Origin: Monoplex corrugatus
Lineage: Eukaryota; Mollusca; Gastropoda; Littorinimorpha; Ranellidae
Assembly: GCA_030674185.1 (NCBI GenBank)
Contig: JAPXFY010000026.1
Span: 37,956,209 to 38,020,208 of the forward strand
DNA length: 64,000 nucleotides
Direction of reading: 5' to 3'
The notes under the pieces were generated by a model. That model worked only from the letters and a program-made list of their open reading frames with translations, did no database searches and was not told where the DNA came from. Both the position numbers and the translations under genes were made by a program. Shown here in pieces: positions 42,875-54,269 of this stretch. How positions within the stretch are numbered: position 1 is the stretch's first letter; every line of letters begins with the position of its first letter.

Positions 42875-43494
42875 TGTATAGCTTTCTCTCTCATTGCATG
42901 AGTACTATACCTTAGTGGACACCTACGTATGATGGAAGCAGTTCCAAGATAAACAGAAAACGTATGAAAAATGTTACATGAACTTTGAAATTAGCGAAAC
43001 ATCTAAGCAGTTTCCTGCCCGGAGAATTATACAATCCCTTATGTATAGGTGGAAACTTGATGCATTCAAAACAAAATACACCAGGAATATAGTGTGTCTG
43101 TGTAGAAAGAAGATAACACATACGAGCGTAGTCATATTCTTTCATGCGTTCGGGTAAAACGACATATTCCTACACTATCTACGGATACAGTTTCTGACAT
43201 ATTTGCCTCAACATCCTTAACATATGACTTGTTTTTACTAGCCTGTCAAAAAGTCCTATAGCGAATTATTTTTAACACGCCATTATTTCCCATGTTCACT
43301 GTTATGGTTAGCCAATTTTACTGTTTAAATCGTTAATTATGGTAACGCCATTTGTTACTTTTTCCTTCCCGTCTTCAGCACAGTTGTTATCTGGTTCATT
43401 TTTTTCCCCTGAAGATTAACTATTTTCAGATATACTCCTCATCTATCCTCACTTTTTTGTCTGAAATCATAGTGAATAGACATTAAATCAAACA

Positions 43495-43535
43495 CCACCA
43501 CCACACACACACACACACGCACGCACACACACACG

Positions 43536-43574
<39 letters not shown>

Positions 43575-43606
43575 ACACACACGAACGCACGCCCCCCCCC
43601 CCCCCA
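43495..43606 (+). repeat. (CA)n with CACG variants and C-run
   Basis: CA and CGCA tract ending in a run of about 13 C. Confidence 0.95.
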
Positions 43607-44124
43607 TATATAATTCATGCTTATCTCGTTTTAACATGTTTTTTTTATTTTAAAAAAATGGTACAGGTTGTGTTTTCCCTGGTTTAGAAAATTTCCAAAA
43701 TGTAAGTTTTAATAATGTCATGAGCCTTTTTATTGGAAAGAAAAGGCTATGGAGTCAACTCACTAAAGTGATTAGATGGAGTATTACGCCCCTTTCCTTC
43801 ATCCTCCTGCAGTCAAACTGATACCAAATGCATCACCCAACATGCCTTTGGATCTTATCAGTGAAGCCAAGAGCACACCTGACATTTGGGCAGCCCAAGA
43901 TCTCCATGTCTACTGCCCAAGCCTGTGTTCTGGAGAAATTACCTTGATGCTGCTGCAAAGCAGAAGGATCAACACTAGAGGTTAACGCCCTCCTCAATCT
44001 GGCCAGCCCTGTACCACAAGGTGTTTATCTGGCACTGTCTGCCTGCTTCAATGGGTGCTTGGATCACAGAACTGAACGAAAAGCAGACAGCTGTCACTGT
44101 ACCAGATAAACCACAGAAAGCAAA

Positions 44125-44185
44125 GACAAAACCACCAATCATGCACCTGGCCACTTGGACTGTCAGGACCGTTATATTACCGGCA
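44125..44185 (+). pseudogene. Possible LINE endonuclease start fragment
   Basis: PPIMHLATWTVRTVIL resembles the IRLATWNVRTL start of LINE endonuclease domains. Too short to place; Asn of the NVRT motif is replaced by Thr. Confidence 0.3.
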
Positions 44186-44479
44186 CAAAACGTACACACA
44201 CGTATCCGAGAAAGCGTTTAGAACGCTAAAAGAATCTCCCAGCACTGGTCGCCAAAACAATATCTACTATCTACAATGAAATGCGTCTCTCGACTAGCAA
44301 CTTGACATGACATAAAGCCTGGCTGTCCTGTACAAACTGTCCAGAATATCATCAACATCACTGAACACCACTTTCACCATCACGTGCCCTATCAAGGCCC
44401 AAACGTCAGTCCACGGTCATGCACCGTCACTTTCATTACAGCACAATTCTGGAACTAAGCTAACAGGGTCACAGGTTTT

Positions 44480-44770
44480 AACGTGGGCTTAGTGGCTTTG
44501 TGGGTAGAGCTGCCTTGTAGTTAGCATCTGACATCTTCGCTTCTGTTGTAACAGGCAACACTAAAACAGGTCTGATTGCTGCCCATCTTAATGCTCCAAT
44601 CATTCTCGTGGTGACGGCTTACTGTTTCATAGCTCTCGTTCTCTCCTTCCCATCACCAGTTTTAAGACCATGCATGCTTATGAAGTTTGTCAGATAACTA
44701 CAGTCAGATCTGTTGAGTCGCATACGAAATTGTTCGAGTATGATGAATTCTTCCCAAGCACTTTACGAAG
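44480..44770 (+). mobile_element. tRNA-related SINE family 2, near-complete copy
   Basis: Starts with GGCTTAGTGGCTTTGTGGGT, an A-box-like head, then CTGCCCATCTTAATGCTCCA, TTGTCAGATAACT and GAGTATGATGAATTCTTCC. It joins the two halves seen separately at 31805 and 18430. Confidence 0.55.
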
Positions 44771-44847
44771 GACAATTGCAGAAACACATCTCCAAACATC
44801 ACCATCTTCCATCACAGTGCAATTTTCCCCTTCTCCATTTCATTGAA

Positions 44848-45042
44848 CAACAATATCAACAACAACAACATCATCATCAATGACAAGGATGACAACAACA
44901 ACATCAACAACAACATCATCAACAACAACAAAAACGTTCATCAGAAACAACAACCTCAACATCAACAACAACAACAACAACAACAACAATAACAACAACA
45001 TCAACGTTATCTTCATCATGAACAACAACAACAACAACAAGT
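44848..45042 (+). repeat. (CAA)n/(TCA)n trinucleotide array
   Basis: Imperfect CAACAACATCA units; Asn/Thr-rich and Leu/Val-rich frames through it are not genes. Confidence 0.92.
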
Positions 45043-45469
45043 GTCAGAAGCTCCACAATCCAACACCTCAGTCCCATTTCTTCCTTGCACTGATCCATCA
45101 TCTTAAAGACGTTTAGCTGAGAATGAGATGTAGTTTGACTCTTGACCCTCAAATAATGTCACAGTGCTTCGTCCACTATGTGATATGCATCAGCACCTGT
45201 ATCAATTGATCTTTACAACGTTTGATCATACTCAGATATACTTAGACTGTTCCCCATTCTCCTACAGGTATTCGTTTTTCATTACAGTGCTGTCTGTGTT
45301 TCAGACCACCACACAGTTTATTCTGTTAAATACAAATGTCTGTTTTATTTGCTTGTCTTTGTGTTTCTGTTTGTTTTTACCACTGCAAGGGGGACCAACC
45401 ATTTCTTTCTTGGGTCCTTAACAACGTACCTACAGTTACTCATATTCAGATATATTCAGTTCTATTCAC

Positions 45470-45860
45470 TGTTATCTTTCAACTTCAGCAGCAGCATCTA
45501 AACTTTCAAATTCTCTTATCTTGTCTCACATCGAGTATTGAACCTCTCTACTCTCCAGCTTGCATGCCTCCAATGTATTCAGAATTCTGCAGCCCATCTT
45601 GCCTTTTGTAAAAAAAGACGCATGATCACACCATCCATTCCTTTAGCTTCATTTTCTCCGCTGGCTGCCCATTTCTCAAAGAATTTTATTAAAAAGAAAT
45701 CAACACATCACGCTACAAGTGCATCAGTGGCGCTGCGCCAATTTATCTTCATGACCACCTCTGAATGTATACCCCTTTGCTTGACCTCTCTGTTCTGCTT
45801 CTGATGCTAGGTGTTTACAAATTCCTCAATACAAATGTACTACAGATGGTCGCTGTTCTT
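45470..45860 (+). pseudogene. LINE reverse transcriptase C-terminal fragment, heavily decayed
   Basis: LSTLQLACLQCIQNSAAHLA matches the [11 protein letters not shown] pattern after the palm domain. Later, in other frames, AAPIYLHDHL corresponds to the AP.YL..L motif. Many frameshifts. The following 200 bp may be its 3' UTR. Confidence 0.6.
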
Positions 45861-46142
45861 TTTTCTGTGTCTGGTCCACACGAGTAAAAAACGGTCTTCC
45901 CCATCTATTGAATAGTCACACATTCTGTCTTTCTTCAGAGTGGACATACCTTTATGCCCAGCAGTGATTTTCCCACTACATATTCCCTCGTTTGCTCCAC
46001 TGCCCTCCTGTCTTCCCCCTTGTGTTTGCTTGTGCTTCGTGCCTCAGGGTTTTGGCCTATTGTTGGATGTTAGCTTTGGTGAACGATGAGAGTGCGCGCT
46101 TTGGTTTGATTCTTGTATCAAGTTTTGGAGTCTTATAAGAGT

Positions 46143-46145
<3 letters not shown>

Positions 46146-46220
<75 letters not shown>

Positions 46221-46388
46221 ATATTATATAATATATATATATTATATATAGATATATCTATATACATATATATATGTATGGATATATATATATAATATAT
46301 ATAGATATAGATATATCTATATACATATATATATGTATGGTATATTATATATATATAATATTATATATATATATATATACATATACAC
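46146..46388. repeat. (CA)n followed by AT-rich palindromic array
   Basis: A CA tract to 46210, then TATATA with AGATATATCTATATACATAT present twice (about 46250 and 46307). The AT part is self-complementary and could extrude as a cruciform. Confidence 0.9.
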
Positions 46389-47394
46389 AACATATGTCAT
46401 ATTATACCACAATAAGTTTACGTACTAACACAGTACTTTGTCATTACTCTAGATATCGAAAACTCACAACATTCAAGTCATTCGTCTTTTATCTTGTACA
46501 CATACCATTCTAACAGCTGCCTCAGACACAAACACACATCAACTGTAATATGGCGTCAAAAAGTAATGGTAAAATGTGACAACACAGAAACATTATCCTC
46601 TATTTGCCATAAAATAAAAGAATTAAAAAAAAACAACAAAAAGACCAAAACACTGTTTTGCACCTCTTCAACGTACATAACTGTACAAATGATGGGAAGG
46701 GTTGAAAAGGGCGCTCTCACAAAGACTAAGCTAAACAGACGCAACACGCTTGTATCACAACCCCACTGATGTATAATAGAGTTACGTGACCTACGTAACA
46801 TTTCAGTGACATATATTGAAGATGACGGAATGGCGACAACTTGACTATGGCTTGCCTTTTTATCTGATCATTGGAATCATGGAAGTCGTTGTGCGTGATG
46901 ATGGTGGTGGTGTTAGTGAATATTGTAGCTATGATGATGGGGGTGGTGGTTCTTTGGGATGACGGTGGTAAGTTTTGCTTTGTTTTTGAGTTACTTCCTT
47001 TTGTTAAATTTGCAGAAAACAATAAGTCATTGTACTAAACAAGTCACGAAATTTAAAGTAATTGTCAAAGTGATTAAATCACTGCTGACACGTAAGTCAT
47101 TACCACAACTGCATTAGTCAGAGCCCATACATCATTTGAAAAAGAGCGCAAGTGTCTTGTCACTTGATCTTTGCCATAGTTATATATCGTTCATGAATGC
47201 AGCTGTAGTGTTGGCAGTTCGATCAACCCATGTGTTTGAAGTGTCTGTTTCTCTGTTGTGCGAGTCTTAGCTGAGCTCCTTCAGAATACTTGGACAAATT
47301 CCTGTCTCTTCCATGCCATGGGCAAACACCCGTCTCTTTCATGCCACAGGCAAATTCCTGTCTCTTACAATCCATTGTTTCAAATACACACAAC

Positions 47395-47445
47395 ATACAC
47401 ACACACCACATACGCGCGCGCGCGCACACACACACACACACACCT
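47395..47445 (+). repeat. (CG)n/(CA)n microsatellite
   Basis: CGCGCGCGCG followed by CACACA. Confidence 0.9.
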
Positions 47446-47544
47446 AGTTTTCACAATTTCAAATGTCCCTGGGCTTCACTTTAACTATGCTCATGGTGAC
47501 AGTGTGCACGTGTGTGCTCTTTTGTATGCAAGCGTACAGACGCG

Positions 47545-47577
47545 TGTGTGTATTTGTATTTCTGTGTGTGTGTTTGT

Positions 47578-47623
<46 letters not shown>

Positions 47624-48200
47624 TGTGTGTGTGTGTGTGTGTGGTGAGAGAGAGAGAGAGAAGGAGAGGGGAGAGAGAGGACAGAGATGAGAGAGAAAGA
47701 TTTAGACGGAAGTGAGAGAGAGAGGAGAGAGAGGAGAGAGAAGGGAGAGAGAGAGAGAGAGAGAGATTGAGATGAGAGAGAGAGAATTAAGGAAAGAGAA
47801 GAGAGGAGAGATTGCGAAAGAGAAAGAGAGATTGAGAGAAGACAGAGACAGAGAGACAGACATGGAAGGAGAGAGAGAGAGAAGAGAGAGTTGAGAGAGA
47901 AGAGAGGAAGAGATTCAGAAAAAGAGATTGAGAGACAGAGTGAGAGAGAGAGAAAGAGAGACAGGCACAAAGAGAGAGAGAAAAGAGGAGAGGCAGGCAG
48001 CACAGACATGAGGAGGGGAGAGAGGAGGGAGCAGGAGAGGGAGAGAGAGAGGGAGAGAGAGAGAGGAGAAGAGAGAGAGAGAGAGGAGAGGTAGAAATTT
48101 GAGAAAAAAGAGAGAGAAGAGATAGGGAGAGACTGAGACAGAGAGACAGACAGAGAGAAAGAGTCAGAGACAGAGAGACAGCCAGAGATAGACAGAGATG
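47545..48200 (+). repeat. (GT)n followed by 550-bp (GA)-rich purine tract
   Basis: GT repeat to 47643, then almost pure purine on the plus strand (GAGA with GGAGA, GACA, GATT variants) to about 48200. Arg/Glu-rich and Ser/Leu-rich frames are compositional. Confidence 0.93.
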
Positions 48201-48654
48201 ATAAGAGGGACAGAGGACGTTGGGGTTAGACAGGGAAGGATAGATTAGAGATTATCTTGAAACAAAACTGACCACATGAATGTATCGATATGAACTGAGC
48301 TTTATTTATATCGTTTGCAACGACATCGTACAGGTCTTCTACTTTTGCGTACAGAGAATTAAAGGATCCAAAGGACAATATACAAGTATATCAGTCAAGC
48401 AACTAAACTATGCTAGGCTTACATTTCTAAGGTGCACTTAATCACGATTATTTCAGGTTAGTGACAGGTGATAGAAAAGCAATTAAACTAGGCCTAAGTT
48501 TCTAAGTTAATCATGATTATTTCAGGTTGGTGACAGTTGATAGAGCTACGATGGTGTCAATGTACTCGCTGATCAGGATTTAGATTTTCCATAGACGTGA
48601 CCTCGAATACAGTCACTAAACGAAAAATGAACTGATTAGCCTACGTACGTCTCA

Positions 48655-49052
48655 CTAGTCAACACGCAAAGTCAGAACAAAACTGAGGCAAATAAAATGT
48701 GGTTTCTAAGAAGAATTTGGAGAGTTCCATGGACAGCAATGACAAAAACAAATGAACAATCTTGGAGGCAGACACAAGAAGATCATTAATAAAGAAGGTT
48801 AGAAAAAGACAAGCAACATTAATAGCACATATCGTGAGGAAAGGGGAATTAGAACACCTGGTCACAACAGGAAAGCTGGAGGGAAAGAGAGCATCAGGTA
48901 GACCGAGGAAGAAAATATTGGGCGGACTTACAGGATGGCTGAAGACAGAGGGGGTGGGAGATGTACTTGCAGCGACAGGGGACAGATTCGCATGGAGGGC
49001 CATCGTTGCCAACGCCATGTGGCAGGACACATGATGATGATAATGATGACGT
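48655..49052 (+). mobile_element. RTE-type LINE copy F, 3' fragment
   Basis: Blocks CGCAAAGTCAGAACAAAACT, then in frame [54 protein letters not shown] and AIVANAMWQDT, then a stop and GATGATGATAATGATGA. Confidence 0.85.
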
Positions 49053-49249
49053 GTCATTAGCGTACAATAATTCAAAGAAAAAAGAAGGGGGGGGGGGTAA
49101 ACCTGTCCAGCACTGGGGTGTTTGAGGTGGTAGAGCCCTCTGTACTCCAGGGTCAGCTTTTGGAAGCTGGTGTCCACTCCATTCCCTCCCTGCTTTACCT
49201 TCCACAACTGATCAGGGTCAGTCTGGGGCCCAAGCTCTGGTTGGACAGG

Positions 49250-49430
49250 GATTTTTCATCCTCCTCCTCTAGACCTTGAGCGGTGGTCTGGGTGCTAGTC
49301 TTTCGGATGAGACAAGCAACTGAGATCTCGTGTGCATAGTGCACTTAACGCACGTTGAATGAAATATCTACAACAACAGAACGTTTGACTCTGGTAAAAA
49401 TTCTGTAGAAAATCTACTGTGATAGATACT
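49250..49430 (+). mobile_element. SINE with TTTCGGATGAGAC core
   Basis: GAGCGGTGGTCTGGGTGCTA, TCTTTCGGATGAGAC, TCTCGTGTGCATAGTGCACT and TAACGCACGTTGAATGAA are the central blocks of a SINE widespread in molluscs (recognised from memory). The tail AAAATTCTGTAGAAAATC is also typical. Confidence 0.75.
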
Positions 49431-49504
49431 GAAAACTACACGCGTGGATACAAACAGGCGATGTCATACTATGGCAACGTGGCTTTCCAAAGCAATATAT
49501 GTGT

Positions 49505-49860
49505 TTAAATATATATACATATTATATATATGTATATATTATATTACATACATATATATGTATATATGCTATATATAATACACATACACAAAAACATATA
49601 TATATATAGATATGTATATATATATATATATATACAATATATATGTATATATGTATATATATATATATACATGTATATATATATATGATATATAATATTA
49701 TTATGATTTTGACTTGTGTGTGGTGTGTGTGTGTGTGTGTGTGGTGTGTGTGTGTGTTGCATGTATATACATAATATGTACATATATATTATGTGTGTGT
49801 ATGTGTGTGTGTGTGCGTGCGTGTGTTTATGTGTGTGTATTTGTGTGAGTGTGTGTGTGT

Positions 49861-49898
<38 letters not shown>

Positions 49899-49930
49899 GT
49901 GTGTGTGTGTGTGTATGTGTGTGTGTGTAA
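49505..49930. repeat. AT palindromic array and (GT)n
   Basis: TATATA-rich sequence to 49705, then GT repeats with GGTG, TGCG and TTGTG interruptions to 49930. Confidence 0.93.
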
Positions 49931-50339
49931 TGCAGAAACATTCAATGAAGACAACCAAATAGTCTAAACCAATCCACCCTACATGGCACCATTATGTACA
50001 TGTACAGCTTTAGTAATAAAGTATCAAACATGGCACAACAAAATGTTTCTTTCAAATCATTTCATAACGAAGAAAACGACAGGTAACAAACAAGAGAAGA
50101 AAACGCCAGAAAGAAAGAAGAAATGGCTGTGAAACACAGCACCAAAGAAAAAAAAAAAGATCTATACAACATACTTTGTTTAAGAGGATAACAGATAAGC
50201 ACTTGGCATGCTTTTGTACGTCTGGCTCTCGATCACAGTAGGGCGTAACTGGACATTGCTGGAAATCAACATGAATACGAAGCATAAAACGTATTCAGAT
50301 AATGTTGATTGCTATGTATAGAGAAAAAGGAAGGAAGAA

Positions 50340-50465
50340 GTGAGTGAGTGAGCGAGCGAGAGAGAGAAAGAGAGAGGGAGGGAGAGTGAATGAGATAGAT
50401 AGGGGAGAGAGAGAGAGAGGAGAGAATGAGAAAGAAAGAGAGAGAATGAGACAGAGGGAGTGACA
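50340..50465 (+). repeat. (GA)n microsatellite
   Basis: GAGTGAGTGAGCGAGCGAG then GA-rich purine tract. Confidence 0.92.
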
Positions 50466-50579
50466 CTGACACACAGTTCACTGTGAAGGTCACCAACCCA
50501 TACACAAATCTGGGATCGTGGGCAGGTGGCTGGGTGTGTGTGTAAATTCACACAATACTTTTAGGATAATATCGATTTT

Positions 50580-50702
50580 TGAGTGAGTGAGTGAGTGAGT
50601 GAGTGAGAGAGAGAGAGAGAGAGAGAAAGAAAGAAGAGAGAGAGAGAGAGAGAAGACAGACAGACAGACAGACAGCGAGACAGAGAAAGAGAGAGAGAAT
50701 GA
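50580..50702 (+). repeat. (GAGT)n, (GA)n, (CAGA)n microsatellite
   Basis: Six GAGT units, a GA tract and four CAGA units in succession. Confidence 0.93.
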
Positions 50703-50850
50703 CGCTGGCTACATGTTTGTCCATCTGATGAGGCCAAAAATATACACAGCAATTAGTCCCTCCCCCTCCACGGGAGGAAATGAAAGATGTATCGCATATA
50801 TATGCCATATGCCAGCAGTAGACCGCGGTGGGAAATGACTGACCCTCCAT

Positions 50851-51117
50851 CTGGAGGCAGACACAAGAAGATCATTCATAAGGAAGTTTAGGAAAAGACA
50901 AGCAACATTTATGGGCCATTTTATGAGGAAAGGGGAATTGGAGCACCTGGTCACAACGGGAAAGCGAGCACCAGGTAGACCCAGGGAGAAGATACTGGAC
51001 GGACTTGCAGAGTGGCTGAAGACAAAGAGGATGGAAGAGATGCTTGAGGCAACAAGAGATAGAGACAGATGGAAGTCCATGATCGCCAAAGCCATGCGAC
51101 AAAGCACCTGATGAATG
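50851..51117 (+). mobile_element. RTE-type LINE copy G, 3' fragment
   Basis: In frame [38 protein letters not shown] and SMIAKAMRQST then stop; a shortened GATGAATGAC tail. A 12-bp deletion removes the usual LEGK segment. Confidence 0.85.
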
Positions 51118-51637
51118 ACGTGTAAATTACATACATGTAAAACATATAAACAGATTTACAAAATAATTACGACTAAATCATGACAACTGTCTTAACATTA
51201 TTGGTCCAAGAGTAAGTCAAGCAATAGCAAACATGATACTGGAATTGAACATGACACATGTGTGGAGAGAAAATAATCCATGAGTCAGACGTTTTACTTA
51301 GCATAATACTTCTCTCAAAAAGCAAAGTTAGATTTTTCCCGTCTGTACGAAAACTTCATGTTAAATTTTGAAGAGATACATACATTATGCCTACGTATAC
51401 AACTGAATAGTGTGCATATATAGTCTAAAATTAAAATTAGGAGGACGGACACCTAATGCAGTACATTTTGGAAATGAGTTTGTTCATTACTGAAAGAAAA
51501 ACAGTATAATGAAGAACTGAATAACACTATATCAGAATAGTCTACTGCACATCATTACAAAGCTATGCTTGCAAATCTCTCTTTGGTGAAAGGAAGGAAG
51601 GAATCTATCTAATGTCTGTTTCCAACAGTGATTTTAC

Positions 51638-51659
51638 ATGCGCGCGCGCGCACACACAC

Positions 51660-51720
<61 letters not shown>

Positions 51721-51730
51721 CACCACACAC
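51638..51730 (+). repeat. (CG)n/(CA)n microsatellite
   Basis: CGCGCGCGCG followed by CA tracts with two CCAC interruptions. Confidence 0.95.
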
Positions 51731-52090
51731 AATCTTCACACACAAATAACAAATAAAAAGAAAAGAAAAAGGAAAAAAAAGGGAGGGGGGAGTGGTAGTC
51801 TGAATGTAAGAAGGGGGAAAAATGACAATAAATTACAATGAATTAATAGTATCAAATATTAAAAAAACAACAATTATCATAGCAATCTGCCGGCAGGGGA
51901 TCTGAGAAATAGCCAAACTACCGAAAGAATATCATTATTTTTGTTGTAAAGGATATCTCCAGGACACTGAAAGAGCTGATGGTAAACTGATAATGCTTTT
52001 GAACAAACACATACATTTTATGTACATTTTGGTGGAAACAGTCCTCAATGTCCCAGATAAACTTTTTCATACACCTTTTTGCTCACGAAA
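51731..52090. other. Stretch without recognised features
   Basis: A-rich sequence with no ORF, RNA or repeat that I recognise. Confidence 0.4.
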
Positions 52091-52093
52091 ATA

Positions 52094-52263
52094 AGATTCA
52101 GTTTCAGTTTTTCAAGATGGCCTCTCTATGCTCAGTTAAAAAAGTCCGTATGCACTGATGCCACAGATGTCATGTGATGGATAAGATCCAAGATGATCAT
52201 GGTACATGACAAGCTCTGCACACGCACATAAGCCCTACGCCCTGGCTAGTCTTGAGTAAGGGA
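52094..52263 (+). mobile_element. SINE, TTTCAGTTTCAGTTTTTCAA family, copy
   Basis: ATTCAGTTTCAGTTTTTCAA, GTCCGTATGCACTGATGCCA, GTGATGGATAAGATCC and ACGCACATAAGCCCT follow the order of the 4727 copy. Confidence 0.7.
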
Positions 52264-54000
52264 AAAAACCGCTGAAACTGATGATAAAAGAAAACAGAAA
52301 ATAAGACGGAAAAGATGTAAACTGCTAAAAGAAAAAAATACCCAAACTGGTCCTGTACGAGAAAATAAAATAAAGACAGTTGTATCAAAGTTAAGAGCAA
52401 AACAGTGGCAGAAGGGGGAAAGACAACAAACTATGGTTGTATCTTAAAATAAAACACTATGTGAATGAAAGCATGAGTAAACTGGCTGTTCAAAACGAAC
52501 AACTAAAACATAAACCTCAAAAATAAAACAGGAAGGAAATACATTCTGCAAAAATACACAGTGCAAAGTAAAAACGTAAGAACCAATCAAATACAAGATT
52601 TAACAACAACATGTTCAAAGTTATCAAATGGAGAAACTGTTAAGAAGAAAAATTAGAATTGGAAGAAATTGGGTTTACTTCAAAAACATTGAACAGATGG
52701 ATTGGTGGCAGAATTTCACAAATAGTTTTTGAAAAATCTTGTCCTTTTGTTAAGTGATCCTTAAATTAATCGTTTAGAGATGGTTTCCTTTCAGCACCTC
52801 AACAAGACAGACATATAATCTGCGTCCCAAAACCTGAAGAACAAAGGCAGTATATGAAAAACTGGTAACCTGTCTCGCTACTTGACATATTGCATAAGAT
52901 TGACACAGCAAGTACTGCAAATAGAACGAGGACATCACTTCGAAATCTGATTCATGTCGATCAGATCGCATTTGTTACAAGCAGGTATTACACAGGCACC
53001 CAAACCATTCATAACAGGATAATCAAAAGAACCTCTGCATCACACACAGAGAAAACTTCAACATCTTGTTTCAGTTATCTCAAATCTCTTGTAGTAAAAA
53101 TTTCAATGTCCTAAATGCTTCAACCTTTAGGTCCGTTTTACACAACTCTCTGCCAGTCGATATCTTCTTCCTCATAGACAGCGTATCGTGGACTATGTAG
53201 TTTCATCTCAAACGCTTAACACTTTAAACCAATAACAGTAAACTACTTCCAAGATTATCAAATGGATCCAGAGCCCATCAGCAGTACCATACTCAACAAC
53301 ATTGCTCAAAACGGACAAGCCAGGAACACGCACTGCTTTCTCAAAACCACTTGGCTCTCCGGCTTTCAAATAGCAAAATCATGGTTTATAAAAACCTTTG
53401 AGACACAAGTCACTTTTTACAAGAAAGATAATTCCACATGACACAAAGTGATTGATCTCCCTTTACATTATGGTTCTATACCATATTTTCAAATGTTCAA
53501 AATCATCACGATAAAACACAGGGGAAAAATAAGAACAATTTATTTTTCTTGACGGCGCCCATGTTCCAAACTGAAATCATTAGCTTTGTTTTCAAAACAA
53601 AGATAGGCAAGCCATACATTCAAGTAATACTGTTCCATATTAAATCATGAACATTGTATTAAAATAGAATGAACAGCATGCCATTCGTGCTTGCATTTAT
53701 GGTCCATGTCAAAATCATGAATTAGTTTTATGATAAAATAGAAAATAAGCATATATATATACATCATAAAAATATAAAACCTTACATACGTGATTATAAG
53801 TGTCCATGTTCCACAACAAAACGATTAACTTCGTTTCAAAACACAAAAATAGGCACGTCATACATACGATAACATTCTATTGGCAGAATAGGTAACTTAA
53901 CACAACAATTAATAAAATCAGGGGTTGAATAGATAATCAAGCCATACTGAGCATATTCCTTTCTCTGCATCATTAATTCTTCACGTACAACACACAAAAA
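52264..54000. other. Stretch without recognised features
   Basis: AT-rich, no coding signal found. A phrase (CATGTTCCA.AAC.GAAA.CATTAGCTTTGTTTTCAAAAC and its relative) occurs at about 53561 and 53805, suggesting an old duplication. Confidence 0.4.
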
Positions 54001-54055
54001 GCGAAAGTGAGGGATGGTACTCCAATGGACAGTGTCCATTTAATACTTGAAATGA

Positions 54056-54085
54056 TCTGGGTTTAAATCCCAGATCACATGAAGT
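54056..54085 (+). other. B-box-like tRNA/SINE remnant
   Basis: GATCTGGGTTTAAATCCCAG could be a TPsiC arm (GGTTYRAATCC). No convincing A box or cloverleaf lies upstream, so this is a weak call. Confidence 0.2.
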
Positions 54086-54269
54086 TCATGTTTTTGCTCC
54101 CTCTCTTTTTTGCCCCTTAATCAACCACCACAGAGAGATGATGAATAAGTCTTTGACACCTGAAACCAGTTATTCATTGTGAGGATGTTGAACAGACAGA
54201 CAAATATCAGGAAGTGATTCTCTACAACAATCTGTCTTGCACTGAACATTTAAATGTACATTTGAAAAA

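Noticed and set aside
47491..48094. Arg/Glu-rich and Ser/Leu-rich open frames
   Set aside because: They are translations of the GA-rich purine tract.
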